This document shows positions 22,421 through 33,300 of a DNA stretch of 64,000 bases, in pieces; positions within the stretch are counted from its first letter, which is position 1, and every line of letters begins with the position of its first letter. The DNA comes from Hermodice carunculata. Its lineage: Eukaryota > Annelida > Polychaeta > Eunicida > Amphinomidae. Under the pieces are notes generated by a model that searched no databases, was not told where the DNA came from, and saw only the letters and a program-made list of their open reading frames with translations. The DNA lies in contig OZ026616.1 in NCBI GenBank assembly GCA_964020975.1, forward strand, positions 84,989,868 to 85,053,867, given 5' to 3'. The translations under genes and the position numbers were made by a program.

Positions 22421-23150
22421 TCGCTTAAACCTGTCTCATAGGCAGCCTTCTATCCATGCATGCTATCAGGTGTATGATGTGTAAGGTTTGGGTCTTGTAG
22501 CAAATTGGGGGGGGGGGGGGCTCCCAACAACTGTGTCATGAGGCTCTCAATAAAATACAGAGAATCTCTTTCTGTTCATGCAAGAACAGATCTTCTCCAT
22601 GCTGCCATATGTACCAGGCAGGCTATGAACTGTCAATGCACCATGACTGAAACTGGTATTCTAGCTGGTCTGTTTTGCCTGAGGCTATGACAGTCTGTTG
22701 AGCTTATCAGTTCCAAGGGAACCAGCTAGCCGCTGGACTTCTGGGCAGAACAAGCCTGAGTGTACCCTCTGTTAAAAATAGACTACTTGTCCAGACCCAG
22801 CCTGTTCTTCATAGCCAATACTGAGACAGTATAGTGCTTGTCTCGGTTCACAGGTACATGTATATGTAGTTTTTTAACAGCTTCTGTAAAAATTTGTTTT
22901 TGTAATAAAGGAAGAAAGACAGTTTTGTATTGCATGTATACACCTGCCCTTGAATTATAATATATATAGACTGTACATGTATGTAATGTACACGTACATG
23001 CACACAACCCATCCATACTGCCCAGAAGGGCTGACCCTCTCAGGAGTGGGCCCTTTTCTCTTGTCCCAGGGGTGACTTTTCTCTAGTCCCAAGGGTGCCC
23101 ACTGTAGAAAGGTTTAACTGTATAAGCAAACACAGGAATTCTTATTTTCT
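22421..23150. other. No recognised gene
   Basis: Contains a poly-G run (22508-22521) and a short duplication with GTCCCAGGGGTGACTTTTCTC near 23060. No coding or RNA gene signal seen. Confidence 0.4.
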
Positions 23151-23397
23151 TTCATTTTCTTCCTTTTTTTCCTTTTTCATGACCAAGTTGGTCTGGAGAT
23201 TTTCTCAAGCACATTTTTTTTTTCGAAAACCACCAAACTTGCTATGGTGACTGACCTAACCAGTGAAATTGTGCATCTCATTTGGAATAGTCATGATGTT
23301 TAAAAGTATGCAAATTAGGGGCAAATGAAATTTTAAAAGCTCCATATCTTTCAAATACTGCAGATACCATATATTTCAATGTGCATATAATGTAACT
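23150..23397. repeat. Copy 2 of the (TTTC)n-linked dispersed repeat
   Basis: Begins with a decayed TTTC/TTTTCC tract and continues CATGACCAAGTTGGTCTGGA, CCACCAAACTTGCTATGGTG, GGAATAGTCATGATGTTTAA, ending where a sharp foldback starts. Confidence 0.7.
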
Positions 23398-23460
23398 CAG
23401 AACTCAAACCTGTATTTATTTGACAATATTATTGTCAAATAAATACAGTTCTGAGTTCTG
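23398..23460. repeat. Near-perfect foldback, ~31-bp arms
   Basis: The core TATTTATTTGACAATA is directly followed by its complement TTATTGTCAAATAAATA, and the outer parts CAGAACTCA / TGAGTTCTG also pair. The loop is 0-2 nt. Confidence 0.85.
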
Positions 23461-24009
23461 ATGGAAAGTAAAATTCCGGGATATTGATAAATTGATATGA
23501 AATATAGAAGGAAAATATTGATGAAATGCAGGGAGGTGGCTAAAAATTGTCAAAAATCTAAAATTTGTCAAGAACTATAAGATCAGCATAAAATTCCAGG
23601 AGCTTCCTGGGCAATCCGGTAGGGTTGGCAACACTGCAACAATTTTTCAAGAATTTTCTGCATACAATTCGGGGAGCCTCCCGGGTTATCTGAAAGTGTT
23701 GGTAACAGTGTGCTCACATGTAAGAAATTAATTAAATATAGGCCTAAGTTAGGGGTTCGCTGGAAGGGGCTGGGGGTCGTTTGAAAAGGGTGTTCATATG
23801 ACCTGCCCTAACCCCTTCTCTTTCCAATCTCACTCTACCACTACCACTACCACAATCACCACCCCCGTACGGGACTGCCTCGTCAGTCATCACAGTGATT
23901 CCTGGAATATTGCACGTGTATCGTTTAAAATAAATATGTATCATTTTGCTTTATCACATGACCCATGTATGTTTAGTCCACAGTAACCATGCACGGGCCG
24001 TTCTGCACC
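23461..24009. other. No recognised gene; short 2-unit repeat
   Basis: Two related ~90-bp units end in GGTTGGCAACACTG (near 23625) and GTGTTGGTAACAGTG (near 23705). A CACTACCACTACCAC stretch lies near 23835. No coding signal. Confidence 0.4.
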
Positions 24010-25363
24010 GTGTAGAATTTATGAGAAAATCATTAGACAAGGGCTAGTTCAACATCTTGAGGATCATGACTTATTATGTGATGAACAACATGGGTACCGT
24101 AAAGCAAGATCCTGTCTAACAAACTTGTTAAACACATTAGAGGATTGAACATTCATGTACGATAAAGGAAAGGCCTTTGATGCAATTTATTTAGATTTTA
24201 AAAAGGCATTTGACACTGTCCCACATGGAAGACTTATTTATAAGTTACACAAATATGGTATCAGAGGTAACACAAGTGCTTAGATTGAAGATTTTCTGAG
24301 AGACCGGGAACAGTGTGTATCAGTAAATAGGAGTAAATCTACATTGTTGAAGGTGTCAAGTGGTGTTCCCCAAGGTTCAGTCCTCGGATCTATGTTATTT
24401 TTACTATTTATAGATGACTTACCTGCTATAATTTTATCTCCCTGCAAGATTTTTGCTGACGACACCAAAATATACCGCCAAGTATTATCATTAGTTGACC
24501 ATGCTATACTTCAAGGAGATTTAGAAAATTTAGCTAAGTGGTACGAGGAATGGTTACTTGGATTTAATGAAGATAAGTGCCAGGTACTAGATGTTGGCAT
24601 GAAAGATTTAAATTATAATTATACTATGAAGAACAAGTCCCTCATTAAAGTCGCAGAGGAGAAAGATTTGGGAGTAATAGTAACTGATTCCTTGACTTTC
24701 TCCTGACATATTGGAAAAGTTGCTGCAAAAGCAAATAGTATATCAGGCATGATCAAGCGAACTTTTTCATATTTTCAAAAGAATCTCTTCCTACCTTGTA
24801 TAAAACGTATATTAGGCCACACTTAGAATTTTGTGTGCAGGCCTGGTCTCCATTCTTGAAGAAAGATATAATTATTCTAGAGAAGGTCCAGAGAAGAGCT
24901 ACAAAGCTGCTTGCAGGGATAACAAACTTAAATTATGAAGAAAGGTTAAGAATACTTCAGTTAATCACCCTAGAAGATCGTAGATTGACAGGCGACTTAA
25001 TTTTAGGTTTATAAAATTTTGAAAGGCCTGGATTCTTTGAATTTCGAAACTTTTTTTTCACCAGAAGCGAGTACCAAGGACTGAAGGGTCATTCTTACAT
25101 GCTTGAAGTTAACAGGTGTAATTACAATGTACGTAAATATTTCTTTAGCAACAAAGTCATTTGTACGTGGAATAGTCTACGAAATCACATTGTATCAGCA
25201 CCTAGTGTAAATTGCTTTAAGAATTACTATGATAATTATTATTTTGGGTTACCAGTGTTTACAGTTTATGTGCTAGGCACGCGCCACAGGTATATATAAT
25301 ACATACAAACTAGGATGTGTGCATTATGTATATCTTCTATGTACATCTACTTTTCTCACAATA

Positions 25364-25397
<34 letters not shown>

Positions 25398-25400
25398 ATT
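24010..25400 (+). mobile_element. CR1-like LINE 3' half with (TTGA)n tail
   Basis: Blocks in order: HGYRKARSCLTNLL, AIYLDFKKAFDTVPHGRLIY, KVSSGVPQGSVLGSMLFLLF, IDDLPAIILSPCKIFADDTK (catalytic ADD near 24450), LQGDLENLAKWYEEWLLGFN, EEKDLGVIVTDSLTFS, LYKTYIRPHLEFCVQAWSPF, LEKVQRRATKLLAGI, NYEERLRILQLITLEDRRLT, then ICTWNSLRNHIVSAPSVNCF. It ends AATAAATGATTGATTGATTG, a tetranucleotide tail as in CR1/L2-type LINEs. Interrupted by a few stops and frame changes; 5'-truncated. It is the best preserved LINE in the window. Confidence 0.85.
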
Positions 25401-25427
25401 GCCGATCCACACTCCCGTGCAGAACGG

Positions 25428-25429
25428 TG

Positions 25430-25460
<31 letters not shown>

Positions 25461-25488
25461 CATCACCACCACCACCACCACCACCACC

Positions 25489-25568
<80 letters not shown>
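25428..25568. repeat. Compound (GAT)n-(CAC)n-(CAT)n microsatellite
   Basis: Three trinucleotide blocks in sequence. The outer blocks are complementary to each other in register (GAT... against ...ATC), so the tract could fold into a hairpin with the CAC block as loop. Confidence 0.95.
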
Positions 25569-25798
25569 GTGTCACTCCGCTTGTTTACCGCGGTCCTGTA
25601 TCATAGCTTAAACAGGTGGCCGAAAAAAAAAAGAAAAGAAGAAAAACCTTTCCGTCTGACCCAATCCCCGCCCTACTTTCGCACTGGCCCAACCCAGACA
25701 ACTTTTTCATGCGCACGCACCTAGGATGTATCGTTTGCTATAGTGTTTGTAATTATGTCTGGGTGCAAACACAGACATTTTGTTTTTACCAAAAATTA

Positions 25799-25803
25799 TT
25801 TTT

Positions 25804-25895
<92 letters not shown>
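25799..25895. repeat. (TTTC)n microsatellite
   Basis: About 95 bp of TTTC, joined directly to a third copy of the dispersed repeat (CTTCATGACCAAATTTTCCT). Confidence 0.95.
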
Positions 25896-25897
<2 letters not shown>

Positions 25898-26965
25898 TTC
25901 TTCATGACCAAATTTTCCTGGACGTTTTCTCGGACACTATTGTTCCAAAAACCACCAAACTTGCCATGGTGACTGACATACCAGTGAAATTGTGCTTATC
26001 GTTTGGCATAGTCATGATGTTTATAATTATGCAAATCAGGGGCAATAAAAATTTTAAAAGCTCCATCTCTTTCAAACTATTGCAGATAGAAACAAAATTT
26101 CAATGTGCATGTACAGGTCAGTGACACCTGGCAATATAATGGGGAGTAAATAAGAGTTGTATAAGTTTAACTTATGCTAATTAGGGGCATTGAAAAACCT
26201 AAAAGTTGAATATCTCCAAAACTATTATCGAAAGAGATGCCATTCCAACTTCAATTTTTAGGTTTGTGGCAAAGCCGCGTCCAATAAACCATGAATCAAA
26301 GGTGTAGGATTTTAATTTATGCAAATCAGGTAAATATGCAAACTTTAAATCTTGAATAGCTTAAAAACTATTGCAGATAGAAGTGCCATTCCAACTTCAA
26401 TTCATTGGTTTGTGACATAGTGGCATCCTATGAATAATGATTTAATTATGAAGTTTTGTTTTTTTTGTTTTTTTGTTTTTTTTTGCAAATTGGGCGTGTA
26501 CACGAAATTTAAATCTTTTGAATAACTTAAAAACGATTATAGATAAAGGTGCCATTCCACATTCAACTTATAAGTTTGTGGCATAGTTGCATCAAATGAA
26601 CCATGAATTAAAAATCTACAATTATATCTATGCAAATAAGACGAATGCACAAAATTTACGTCTTGAGTAACATCAAAGTTTTAAAACTATTATACATGGA
26701 GGTGCCATTCCAACTTCAGTTTATAGGTATGTGACATAGCCGCATCCATTTAACCATAAATCAAAGTCGCAGGCTTTTAATTTATGTGAATTCACAAATT
26801 AAAATCTTAAAAAAATAGCTTCAAAACTATTATAGATAGTGGTATGATTCAAACTTCAGTTTTAAAGATTGTGACGTGGCCACATCCAAGAACCAAAGTT
26901 GTAGCATTTTAATTTATGCAAATTAGACTAATACACACAATTTAGATTATATTGAACAATGGCAA
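25896..26965 (+). repeat. ~150-bp tandem array, 5-6 diverged units
   Basis: Each unit carries TGCCATTCCAACTTCA, (A)GGTTTGTG.CATAG, GCATCCAATGAACCATGAAT, TTTTAATTTATGCAAATTAG and (C)TTGAATAGCTTAAAAACTAT in order. Anchor positions are near 26238, 26388, 26551, 26702 and 26845. The first ~200 bp is the (TTTC)n-linked head seen at 22027 and 23150. Units differ by about 20-30%. Confidence 0.8.
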
Positions 26966-27157
26966 AGTGTAGCATTTCAAATTATTATACCTCAAGGGGG
27001 AAATCCGCTATCATGATTGGTTAGTTGGGGGTGGGACAATTTTTTCCTGTCTCCCGCTGAGAAGGCACTTCCCGATAGATGGCGCTGTAATTCTGATCTG
27101 CACTGTTATTATGTGCTAATTTGTTGTTTTAATGATTTAGTTTTCTTTGGTAAAATA

Positions 27158-27320
27158 AAACAAATGACGTCCCTGGCTTTGGGGGACAGGAAGAATTGTG
27201 AACTTTCGGGATGGACTGTCAAACCCAAAGCAAAGCTGAGGGCTGACATAAGTGACAGTCCCGCTTGAATGAAGGTTCACAATACTTCCTGTCCCCCTAA
27301 GCCAAGGGCGTCCTTTGTTT
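27158..27320. repeat. Large inverted repeat, ~65-bp arms, 31-bp loop
   Basis: Left arm 27158-27221 and right arm 27253-27320 are roughly 80% complementary. They share AAACAAA.GACG and GGGGGACAGGAAG.ATTGTG on the left, and the complement on the right. It lies about 0.7 kb upstream of the HSF-type gene's ATG. Confidence 0.8.
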
Positions 27321-27539
27321 GCTGTTCTCATTTTGAAGGCACCAAGACAGATTTGCTGTGCATGTGATGTGCGAACAGTGAAGCAATTTTTTTTCTTGTT
27401 GATCGTTTTTTTTTCTACACTGTAGTACACAACAGTATCACTACACTATCATTTTTTTTTAAAATTTGAAATGGTGGAGAATACTTTGGACTACTCATAC
27501 AAGGGATAATAATAATACAACACTCTTGCAATTACTACT

Positions 27540-27994
27540 GGGCCCGCGTAAATTCTGCATGGCACTTGCGCAGGCCTAGCCCGGAAGTCTATAGCCACCT
27601 ACCTACCGCACGGTAGAGCGGAAGCCTACACTCGATGGCCCGCCTGTGGCGGGCTGCATCTCGTGAATCCTTCCGCCCCATCAGTACTCTCGTGCCATGC
27701 ATTCACACTCTGCTCGTGTAGTTTTATTTTTGTGTGCATGAACATGACAACCCTGTTGATGCCCCTTGGCATAAAGCGCGTGCTCCGATGTGAGCCGGAG
27801 AGGCGAAAATGTTGTACGTCAGGGCGTTTGCTTTCGCCACCAGGGGACGCCAGTTCATTTCACTTTCCAGACCAGAGTCGTGGCGGCAGGTTGGAAAAGG
27901 AAAATATTCAACAAGTAGGCCTATCAACAGATGCTGATTTGGTGTTTGCTCCGCAGCATCAAATGGGTTGCAGAACGTAACTTCGTAAGACAGG
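27540..27994 (+). promoter_or_regulatory. Probable promoter/5' leader of the HSF-type gene
   Basis: Visibly richer in CG dinucleotides than its surroundings (for example CCGGAAGTC, CCGCACGGTAGAGCGG, GCCGGAGAGGCG), with no repeats and no TATA box. CCGGAAGT at 27580 matches an ETS core. This is an inference from composition and position only. Confidence 0.4.
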
Positions 27995-28781
27995 ATGACG
28001 TACCACATGGAAAGAACGAAGTCTGCTGAAAGAAATGTACGAATCGAGTTCGATAGGACACGATTATTTCCAGAAAAATTGTGGGATATTGTACATGATA
28101 AGTCCACGCTAATTCACTGGAGTGACGATGGGAAATCCATTATACTAGATGAAAATAGGTTTGAACGAGAAATCATGCAAAAATATCCCGGATTTGTACA
28201 AATTCCATCCTTTCCGAACGTCCGTCGTTTATTGAGAGAATATGGATTTGACTGGTTCGTCGAGGGTACAGGGTTATACCGATTTTGTCACCCTGGATTC
28301 AAACGAAATGAATACGAGTTATTTACCACACAATTCAAACGGAAAGGCTCTAGCAAGCTTAATTTACTACAGAATGATGCTGTTGCCGTAACAGGTATGA
28401 AAATGAGACGACCTCGCCACGGTAAAAACACAAGACTCTCACAAAAATTGAGTCATTCCACAAGTCACTCTGAATTTGAAATGGGCCTAAGTATGCCTAC
28501 TCCGGATTGCAAAAGAAGAGCAAACAGTTTATCCTCATTTTCTGAAGAAAGTGGAACATTGTGCAGTTCATGTGACATTAACGACGAATGTGAACCAAAG
28601 TCGACTAAAAAGTACACGAATGGGGTTGACGGCGGGCAATGTTTCGACACCGGGCTTATTGAGAAAAATACCGCATTCGAAAGTGGGCGTGGTCATGTAT
28701 GCGGTTGTCCAAGTTCCCATGTGCCACAAAATGTCTGCCCATGTTTGATCAAGTATGGTTTAATGCCACTTCATTATTGTG
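27995..28781 (+). CDS. HSF-type DNA-binding protein, exon 1
   Basis: Encodes a heat-shock-factor-type winged helix near the N-terminus (residues ~24-115): LFPEKLWDIVHDKSTLIHWS, DDGKSIILDENRFEREIM, then SFPNVRRLLREYGFDWF, then LYRFCHPGFKRNEYELF and FKRK. Known: HSF domains bind nGAAn repeats, and the recognition helix is normally SF.RQLN.YGF. Here that helix reads RRLLREYGF, so specificity may differ. The wing-to-end pattern and position near the N-terminus recall HSF5/HSFY-type proteins more than HSF1. I see no heptad-repeat trimerisation region; a Cys/His-rich segment (HVCGCPSSHVPQNVCPCL) closes the exon. The start is the first ATG of the frame; Met5 is an alternative. Exon 1 probably ends at TGTG|GTCAGT (28781). 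Reading through would give a 273-residue protein ending at 28816. An earlier donor (ACAG|GTATGA, near 28393) is possible. Confidence 0.78.
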
Positions 28782-28879
28782 GTCAGTGTATATTTTATTT
28801 GCATTTGTATATTTGACTTTCTGTAAAACTCTGTTGTTTTCAAACAAATGAAACTTGAATGAAGGTCACTCCTTTCTGC

Positions 28880-29056
28880 CGTAATGACTAATGGAAATTT
28901 GTCCAATATTTTACTTGAAGACAACTAATATCATACGTAGAAACTCCAAACTTGGTATGATTATACCTCCATACATACATAAAGCCTGGTCTTTTTATAA
29001 AGAGGGGTGACAGCTACTAAAATTATGCCAATTAGGGTACTTTGAAAATTTAAATC

Positions 29057-29117
<61 letters not shown>

Positions 29118-29570
29118 TATTATTATTATTATCATCATCATCATCATCATTATTATTATTATCATTATTATTATCTAGTTCAATTTATTGGTTTGTGCTG
29201 TGGATGCATCCAATGAACCATAAGCAAAAGTTGCAAAATTTAAATTTCTGCAGTGTTTCCGATAAGCGCCAAATGGGGGTATATTACCCTTTCAAAAGCT
29301 GAAATACCCTGTGATGAAAATTTTAAAAGATCATAGGTCTTGTTTATTTGCATGCAAAAGTTGTGAAAATCTAGTTTTCTTTCCTTAGTTTTCCATCTTG
29401 TGACCCCCTGAAAAAATTCCTAACAGAAACACTGAATTAGGGTACTTGAAGATTCCAACTTTAATTTGTAGGTTTGTGCTGCAGGTGCATCCAATGAATT
29501 GCAAACATAAGTTGTAGAATTTTAATTTATAAATGCTGTTTAGGGGCACTTGAAAAGTGTACATTTTGAA
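28880..29570. repeat. Dispersed ~150-bp repeat units with (TA)n and (ATT)n, in the HSF-gene intron
   Basis: Unit pieces resembling the 26-kb array (TTATGCCAATTAGGGTACTT, TGTGGATGCATCCAATGAAC, GTGCTGCAGGTGCATCCAAT) flank a (TA)n tract (29060-29115), an ATT/ATC tract (29116-29175) and a short MITE (29251-29434). Confidence 0.65.
29251..29434. mobile_element. Short hAT-like MITE, copy 1
   Basis: Ends CAGTGTTTCC...GAAACACTG (inverted, imperfect to ~16 bp), 184 bp. It contains AAATGGGGGTATATTACCCT and CTTTCAAAA.CTGAAA. A second copy lies at 44648-44835. CAGTG ends suggest the hAT group; the 8-bp target duplications are not clear. Confidence 0.6.
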
Positions 29571-30014
29571 TATTTTCTTTCTGTGGTAATCAGAACAATT
29601 GTGCTATTTTGAATTAGTTTTATTTAATTTAAATTATCATTATAACAATTCCATATTCAAATTCCCCACAAAGGACCTTTCCTTGCAGTACCATTACAGG
29701 CTATGTTAGGAGTTCCAGTGAAGAAAATAATGACCAAGGTCAACAACTTTCTTCAATGTGCTTTGATTACATTTGGTGTCAAATGCGGAAAAAGGTGAAG
29801 AGTGTAAACGATGAGTAAATCCTATGGCAAGCACGGAAAGGGTAATGCTGATAGTAATATAACACAACTATTATAATTGGGGACAGTTTAATCAAACCAT
29901 GCTAAAAATTTCATTTTGAACGAGGTATCAATCAAAAGGACATCAACAGAATTAAAATGTTGGAGTATGTTTACATATTGACACTACCCAAAAATGTTCG
30001 TTTTTACATTACAG

Positions 30015-30379
30015 GGTTTTGGCAACAACCAGCATTGCCTGACATCAATTGTCCAGGATTGGCAGATGGGACCATTTCTATAGCACGCAGTCCACATGTT
30101 AAGATAAATGCCATCAATGGACATAGATGCCTTTCACCGTCAGTGTCACAAAATAATGGAAGGGTACATGATTGTCATAATGACTGCTTTGCATCAAATT
30201 CTTCACAGCATAATGGCAACAAAACCATTGTTTCTGTTGGAGGTGACTACACAAAAGAAGCACTTGAAGACCCTGGATACTATTGGTACCCAGGTTGCCA
30301 TGGCAACAGTCACCCAGTCAGGCGCAACTTAACACTGCATTACTATGATGACCAAGGTGTGACAAACAATGATTCAGAG
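30015..30379 (+). CDS. HSF-type DNA-binding protein, exon 2 (predicted)
   Basis: The acceptor TTTTTACATTACAG (to 30014) is followed by an open block GFWQQPALPDINCPGLADGT ... TKEALEDPGYYWYPGCHGNS ... NLTLHYYDDQGVTNNDSE, then the donor GAG|GTACAT (30379/30380). Its phase (needing two bases) matches the donor phase of exon 1 exactly. Composition is non-repetitive and protein-like; I recognise no domain. It is rich in His/Tyr/Asn. Alternatively it belongs to another transcript. Confidence 0.6.
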
Positions 30380-30840
30380 GTACATACTTTCCAAACATTA
30401 GATTCATTGCACCCTCTTTAGGTTTTTTTGGTAATAATTCAGATATAACAAGACTGGGACCACATATGTGTAAAACTGCAATGTCTTTGCATGGATATAT
30501 AGGTGGATAGTCCTGAGCAGAACTACTTGACACTATGTTGTATTTATCTTTGTTCAGATAATGATCCTATAAAAGGCTGATTGTAATTTAGGTTCAAAAT
30601 GATGTTGCATTTATCAATGCAGAAAGAGAACAAATATGTCAAATTCATTCATTTCTGTCATTTAGAGTACCATGGCACTTTATGACATTTAGTAGTTGTT
30701 GGCATCAGTAATGATCAGACATGCGTCCCTGGGCATGCACTGAAATGGAATATCACAATTCCTGGGATATGTCACTCATGCATATGTTGGCCTAAGACAA
30801 GAAAACACTGTTATTACAATGACAAACTATATATTTTCAG

Positions 30841-30915
30841 GCTTTTAATAAACCATCTGATATCACGACAAAATTGTCGTCCTGTGGTAAACTATGTTTC
30901 ATTGGAAAAACTTGA
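30841..30915 (+). CDS. Possible last exon of the HSF-type gene
   Basis: The acceptor TATATTTTCAG (to 30840) is followed, in the phase required by exon 2, by AFNKPSDITTKLSSC and a stop at 30913-30915. A donor at CCTGTG|GTAAAC would instead continue the gene. Short and unsupported apart from phase. Confidence 0.3.
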   Translation, partial: AFNKPSDITTKLSSCGKLCFIGKT

Positions 30916-31297
30916 ACGTGAATCATATAAAGACAATGCATTTTTTCTACCACTTACCAATTTGTCATCTTTGGTGAAGTGATTGGATTGTACAATGTAT
31001 AAGAAAACTCCATTCCTTGCAGTTTGCCAGGGCAATAAGCATTGTTTAGTTGAGACAGCTGTCACGTAGCTAGTAGTAACCATTACCAACTTTTCCAAGT
31101 TTACAGAACTTTTTTCGTTTAATATAGTTTTTGTATGAAATTGTAAAGACTATTTTTTTTAAAATTGGACCTGATTACCAAAAAAACCCAAAACATAACA
31201 GAACAAAACAAAACAAAACAAAAACCCCACCAGGCCCCCCCCCCCCCTTCCTTGTCAATAGTGGGTATTTGTGTATGGATGTGTGCATGGAGCTTGT

Positions 31298-31523
31298 TTA
31301 ACTCATTCCACCCTAATGACGCTTTTTCAGGCTGATATCTAAATGTGGTCTGCTAATTGTATTTTACTAGTTTAGGGATTCTTGTTTTAAAATTTTGGAT
31401 GAAACTTGCATGGAAGATCATTCCAAATTATATGCCCATGGCTTTCCTTGGTGCATTCTCTGCACCCAGAGCGCGCCAAGGTAAGCTCTTGACTCGGTCT
31501 TCTATCAGGACGAAATGAGGTAA
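31298..31523. mobile_element. TTAA-ended hairpin MITE, family D (single copy)
   Basis: Left end TTAACTCATTCCACCC; right end inverted from GGACGAAATGAGGTAA. The internal hairpin stem (GCTTTCCTTGGTGC / GCGCGCCAAGGTAAGC) is followed by TCTTGACTCGGTC, as in family A. Degraded. Confidence 0.5.
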
Positions 31524-31616
31524 ATTTTACTGCACCACTACTTTTATTACCAGTTTTGGGTTCATGTGATGGTCCCGAGAAAAAGACCTTTTTGTTTGTT
31601 TGAAGGCTGCACACAT

Positions 31617-31822
31617 TAGTAGTAGGTGTAACCACCACGCCTTTGCAAGCAAGCCTGGACTCTCTTTGTCATGCTGCTGGTGATGGTGAACTTGGCTCTC
31701 TGGACCTCAGGAATTTGTCTCCACTGGTTTTTTGAGCCACCGTGCCAGTTGGCTGCAGGTACATCGTACTAATCTCTGACTCAAAAGCCAAGCACATCCC
31801 ATAAGTGTTCAAAGCCTACCAC
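31617..31822 (-). pseudogene. Tc1-like transposase C-terminal fragment
   Basis: Minus strand reads GFEHLWDVLG (the 'NPIEHLWDVLG' block, with the final acidic residue kept), then YDVPAANWH, QWRQIPEVQRAKF, then SMTKRVQACLQRRGGYTYY and a stop. This is the classic Tc1-family C-terminus (SM.RRVQA.I..RGG.T.Y). Two in-frame stops are visible. The rest of the element is missing. Confidence 0.75.
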
Positions 31823-32469
31823 AGATTCTGCATTGTGGGAGGTGGTTGGGTGTACCAGAGCCAGGGACCCCTCCACTTCTGCAATGGCTTGTTTGAGTGT
31901 TTCCATAGGTAGTGGCCCTCCAAAGCCTGTTTGGCCTGCTACCACATGGGTGTTGGTAGTCACACAGCAGGATGGGACCTTGCTGATCACTTGTACAGTA
32001 AACATCAAGGGTGGGAAGAAGCCAGCCATAATTCTGGGTCAAGCTCAGGTGATGCCTCCTGTGTCATCCTTCCCTGCTGCTCCTCCTGGTTTTCCTATTG
32101 AGGCCCTGCCAGGGCAAACCACTGCTATGCAGGCGGAGGTCTCTATCCAAGTGTTATTGGGAAGGTGGAGGCAATGTTCGCCATGCTTGGTGAACATTTA
32201 GAAAGGTTAGAGCGCTCTGTTTCCTCTGGGGAACATGTGAGCATTACTCCTTTCTCCACTATCTGCGTGACGCCTGGCCCCGCCTGTAAGAATGGCGCCG
32301 AGTCGTCATTGGAGGCCACTGCACCCAAGCCTTCTTGTCCTTCTCTGGAAGGTAAGGTGCAGTGTCAGGACAGATGTTCAGGTGCTTCTCCTTCTAAGTT
32401 TAGGCCTAGGCCTAACTTGGATGCCCAGCTTTCAGAGGATAGTGGATGATCAAGGAGTGGTGCTCCTAA

Positions 32470-33300
32470 CCTCAAGCTCCTTCACATAGGCAGTTCCATT
32501 GGGGAGGTCGCCCTCCTGTGACCTATGCTGACATGGCAGCTGGCCGATGTGCTTCAGCACTAGTGCTGTCCAGGTTATGGGTCCCTCAGGGATGGCGGCT
32601 TCCCTGCCCAATCAGGTGGCAGCGACAGGTGTCATTCTTCCAGTTTTAGCAGGGCCAGGGCCTACTTGCCTGGGCCAGCCGTCTGGCGTCACCATCCTCC
32701 AGGTGAGATCTTTTGTGCGTGTTGCCCTTGGAGGCTCTGAGCCACAAGCTCCATCACAGAGGCAGTTCCGTTGGGGAGGTCCCCTCTCAGGGCCCTTTGC
32801 CGACATGGCAGTAGGCTGATGTGCTTGGGCCCTAGTGCCTACTCCTGCCAAGGTTATGGGTCACTTTAGGATGGTGGCTGCCCTGCCCGATCAGGTGGCA
32901 GCAACAGGTGTTACTCCTTCAGTATCAGCAGGGACAAGGCCTATTTGCCTGATGCAGCCATCCGGTGTCACCCCCACCCCCACTGGCATGCTCCTTTCAG
33001 GCTCATTGCCCTTGGAGGCTGTGAGCCACAAGCTCAATGTCAGAGGCAGTTTCATAGTGATGTTGCCTCTTAGGTGACCTACCCCAACATGGCAGCGGAC
33101 TGATGTGCTGTGGTGCTAGCTCCTACCCCTGCCAAGGCTATGGGTCCCTTTGGGCTGGTGGCCACCCTGTCTGATCAGGTGGCAGTGACAGGTGTCACTT
33201 CTCCAGTTGAGCAGCGCCTAAGCCTATTCCCTTGGTGCAGCCATCCAGTATCACCACCCCTGTCGAGCTCCTTTTGGGCATGTCCCCCTTGGAGACTATC
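32470..33300 (+). repeat. ~280-bp tandem repeat in the gag-like region, 3 units
   Basis: Anchor (C)CAAGGTTATGGGTC near 32569, 32848 and 33131 (spacing 279 and 283), each followed by CCTGCCC.ATCAGGTGGCAGC and a CCGTCTGGCGTCACC-like block. Confidence 0.75.

Noticed and set aside
23994-25430. Inverted 12-13-bp words (CCGTTCTGCAC / GTGCAGAACGG) on both sides of the CR1-like LINE
   Set aside because: Striking but short; LINEs make direct, not inverted, target duplications, so this is probably chance or belongs to an older flanking repeat.
25324-25724. Poly-Asp, poly-His, poly-Met and poly-Ile/Thr frames
   Set aside because: Low-complexity readings of the GAT/CAC/CAT microsatellite on both strands.
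31781-32042. Minus-strand frames of 77-82 codons
   Set aside because: Only the stretch left of about 31822 matches a known family (Tc1-like C-terminus); the rest shows no motif and overlaps the start of the DIRS fossil.
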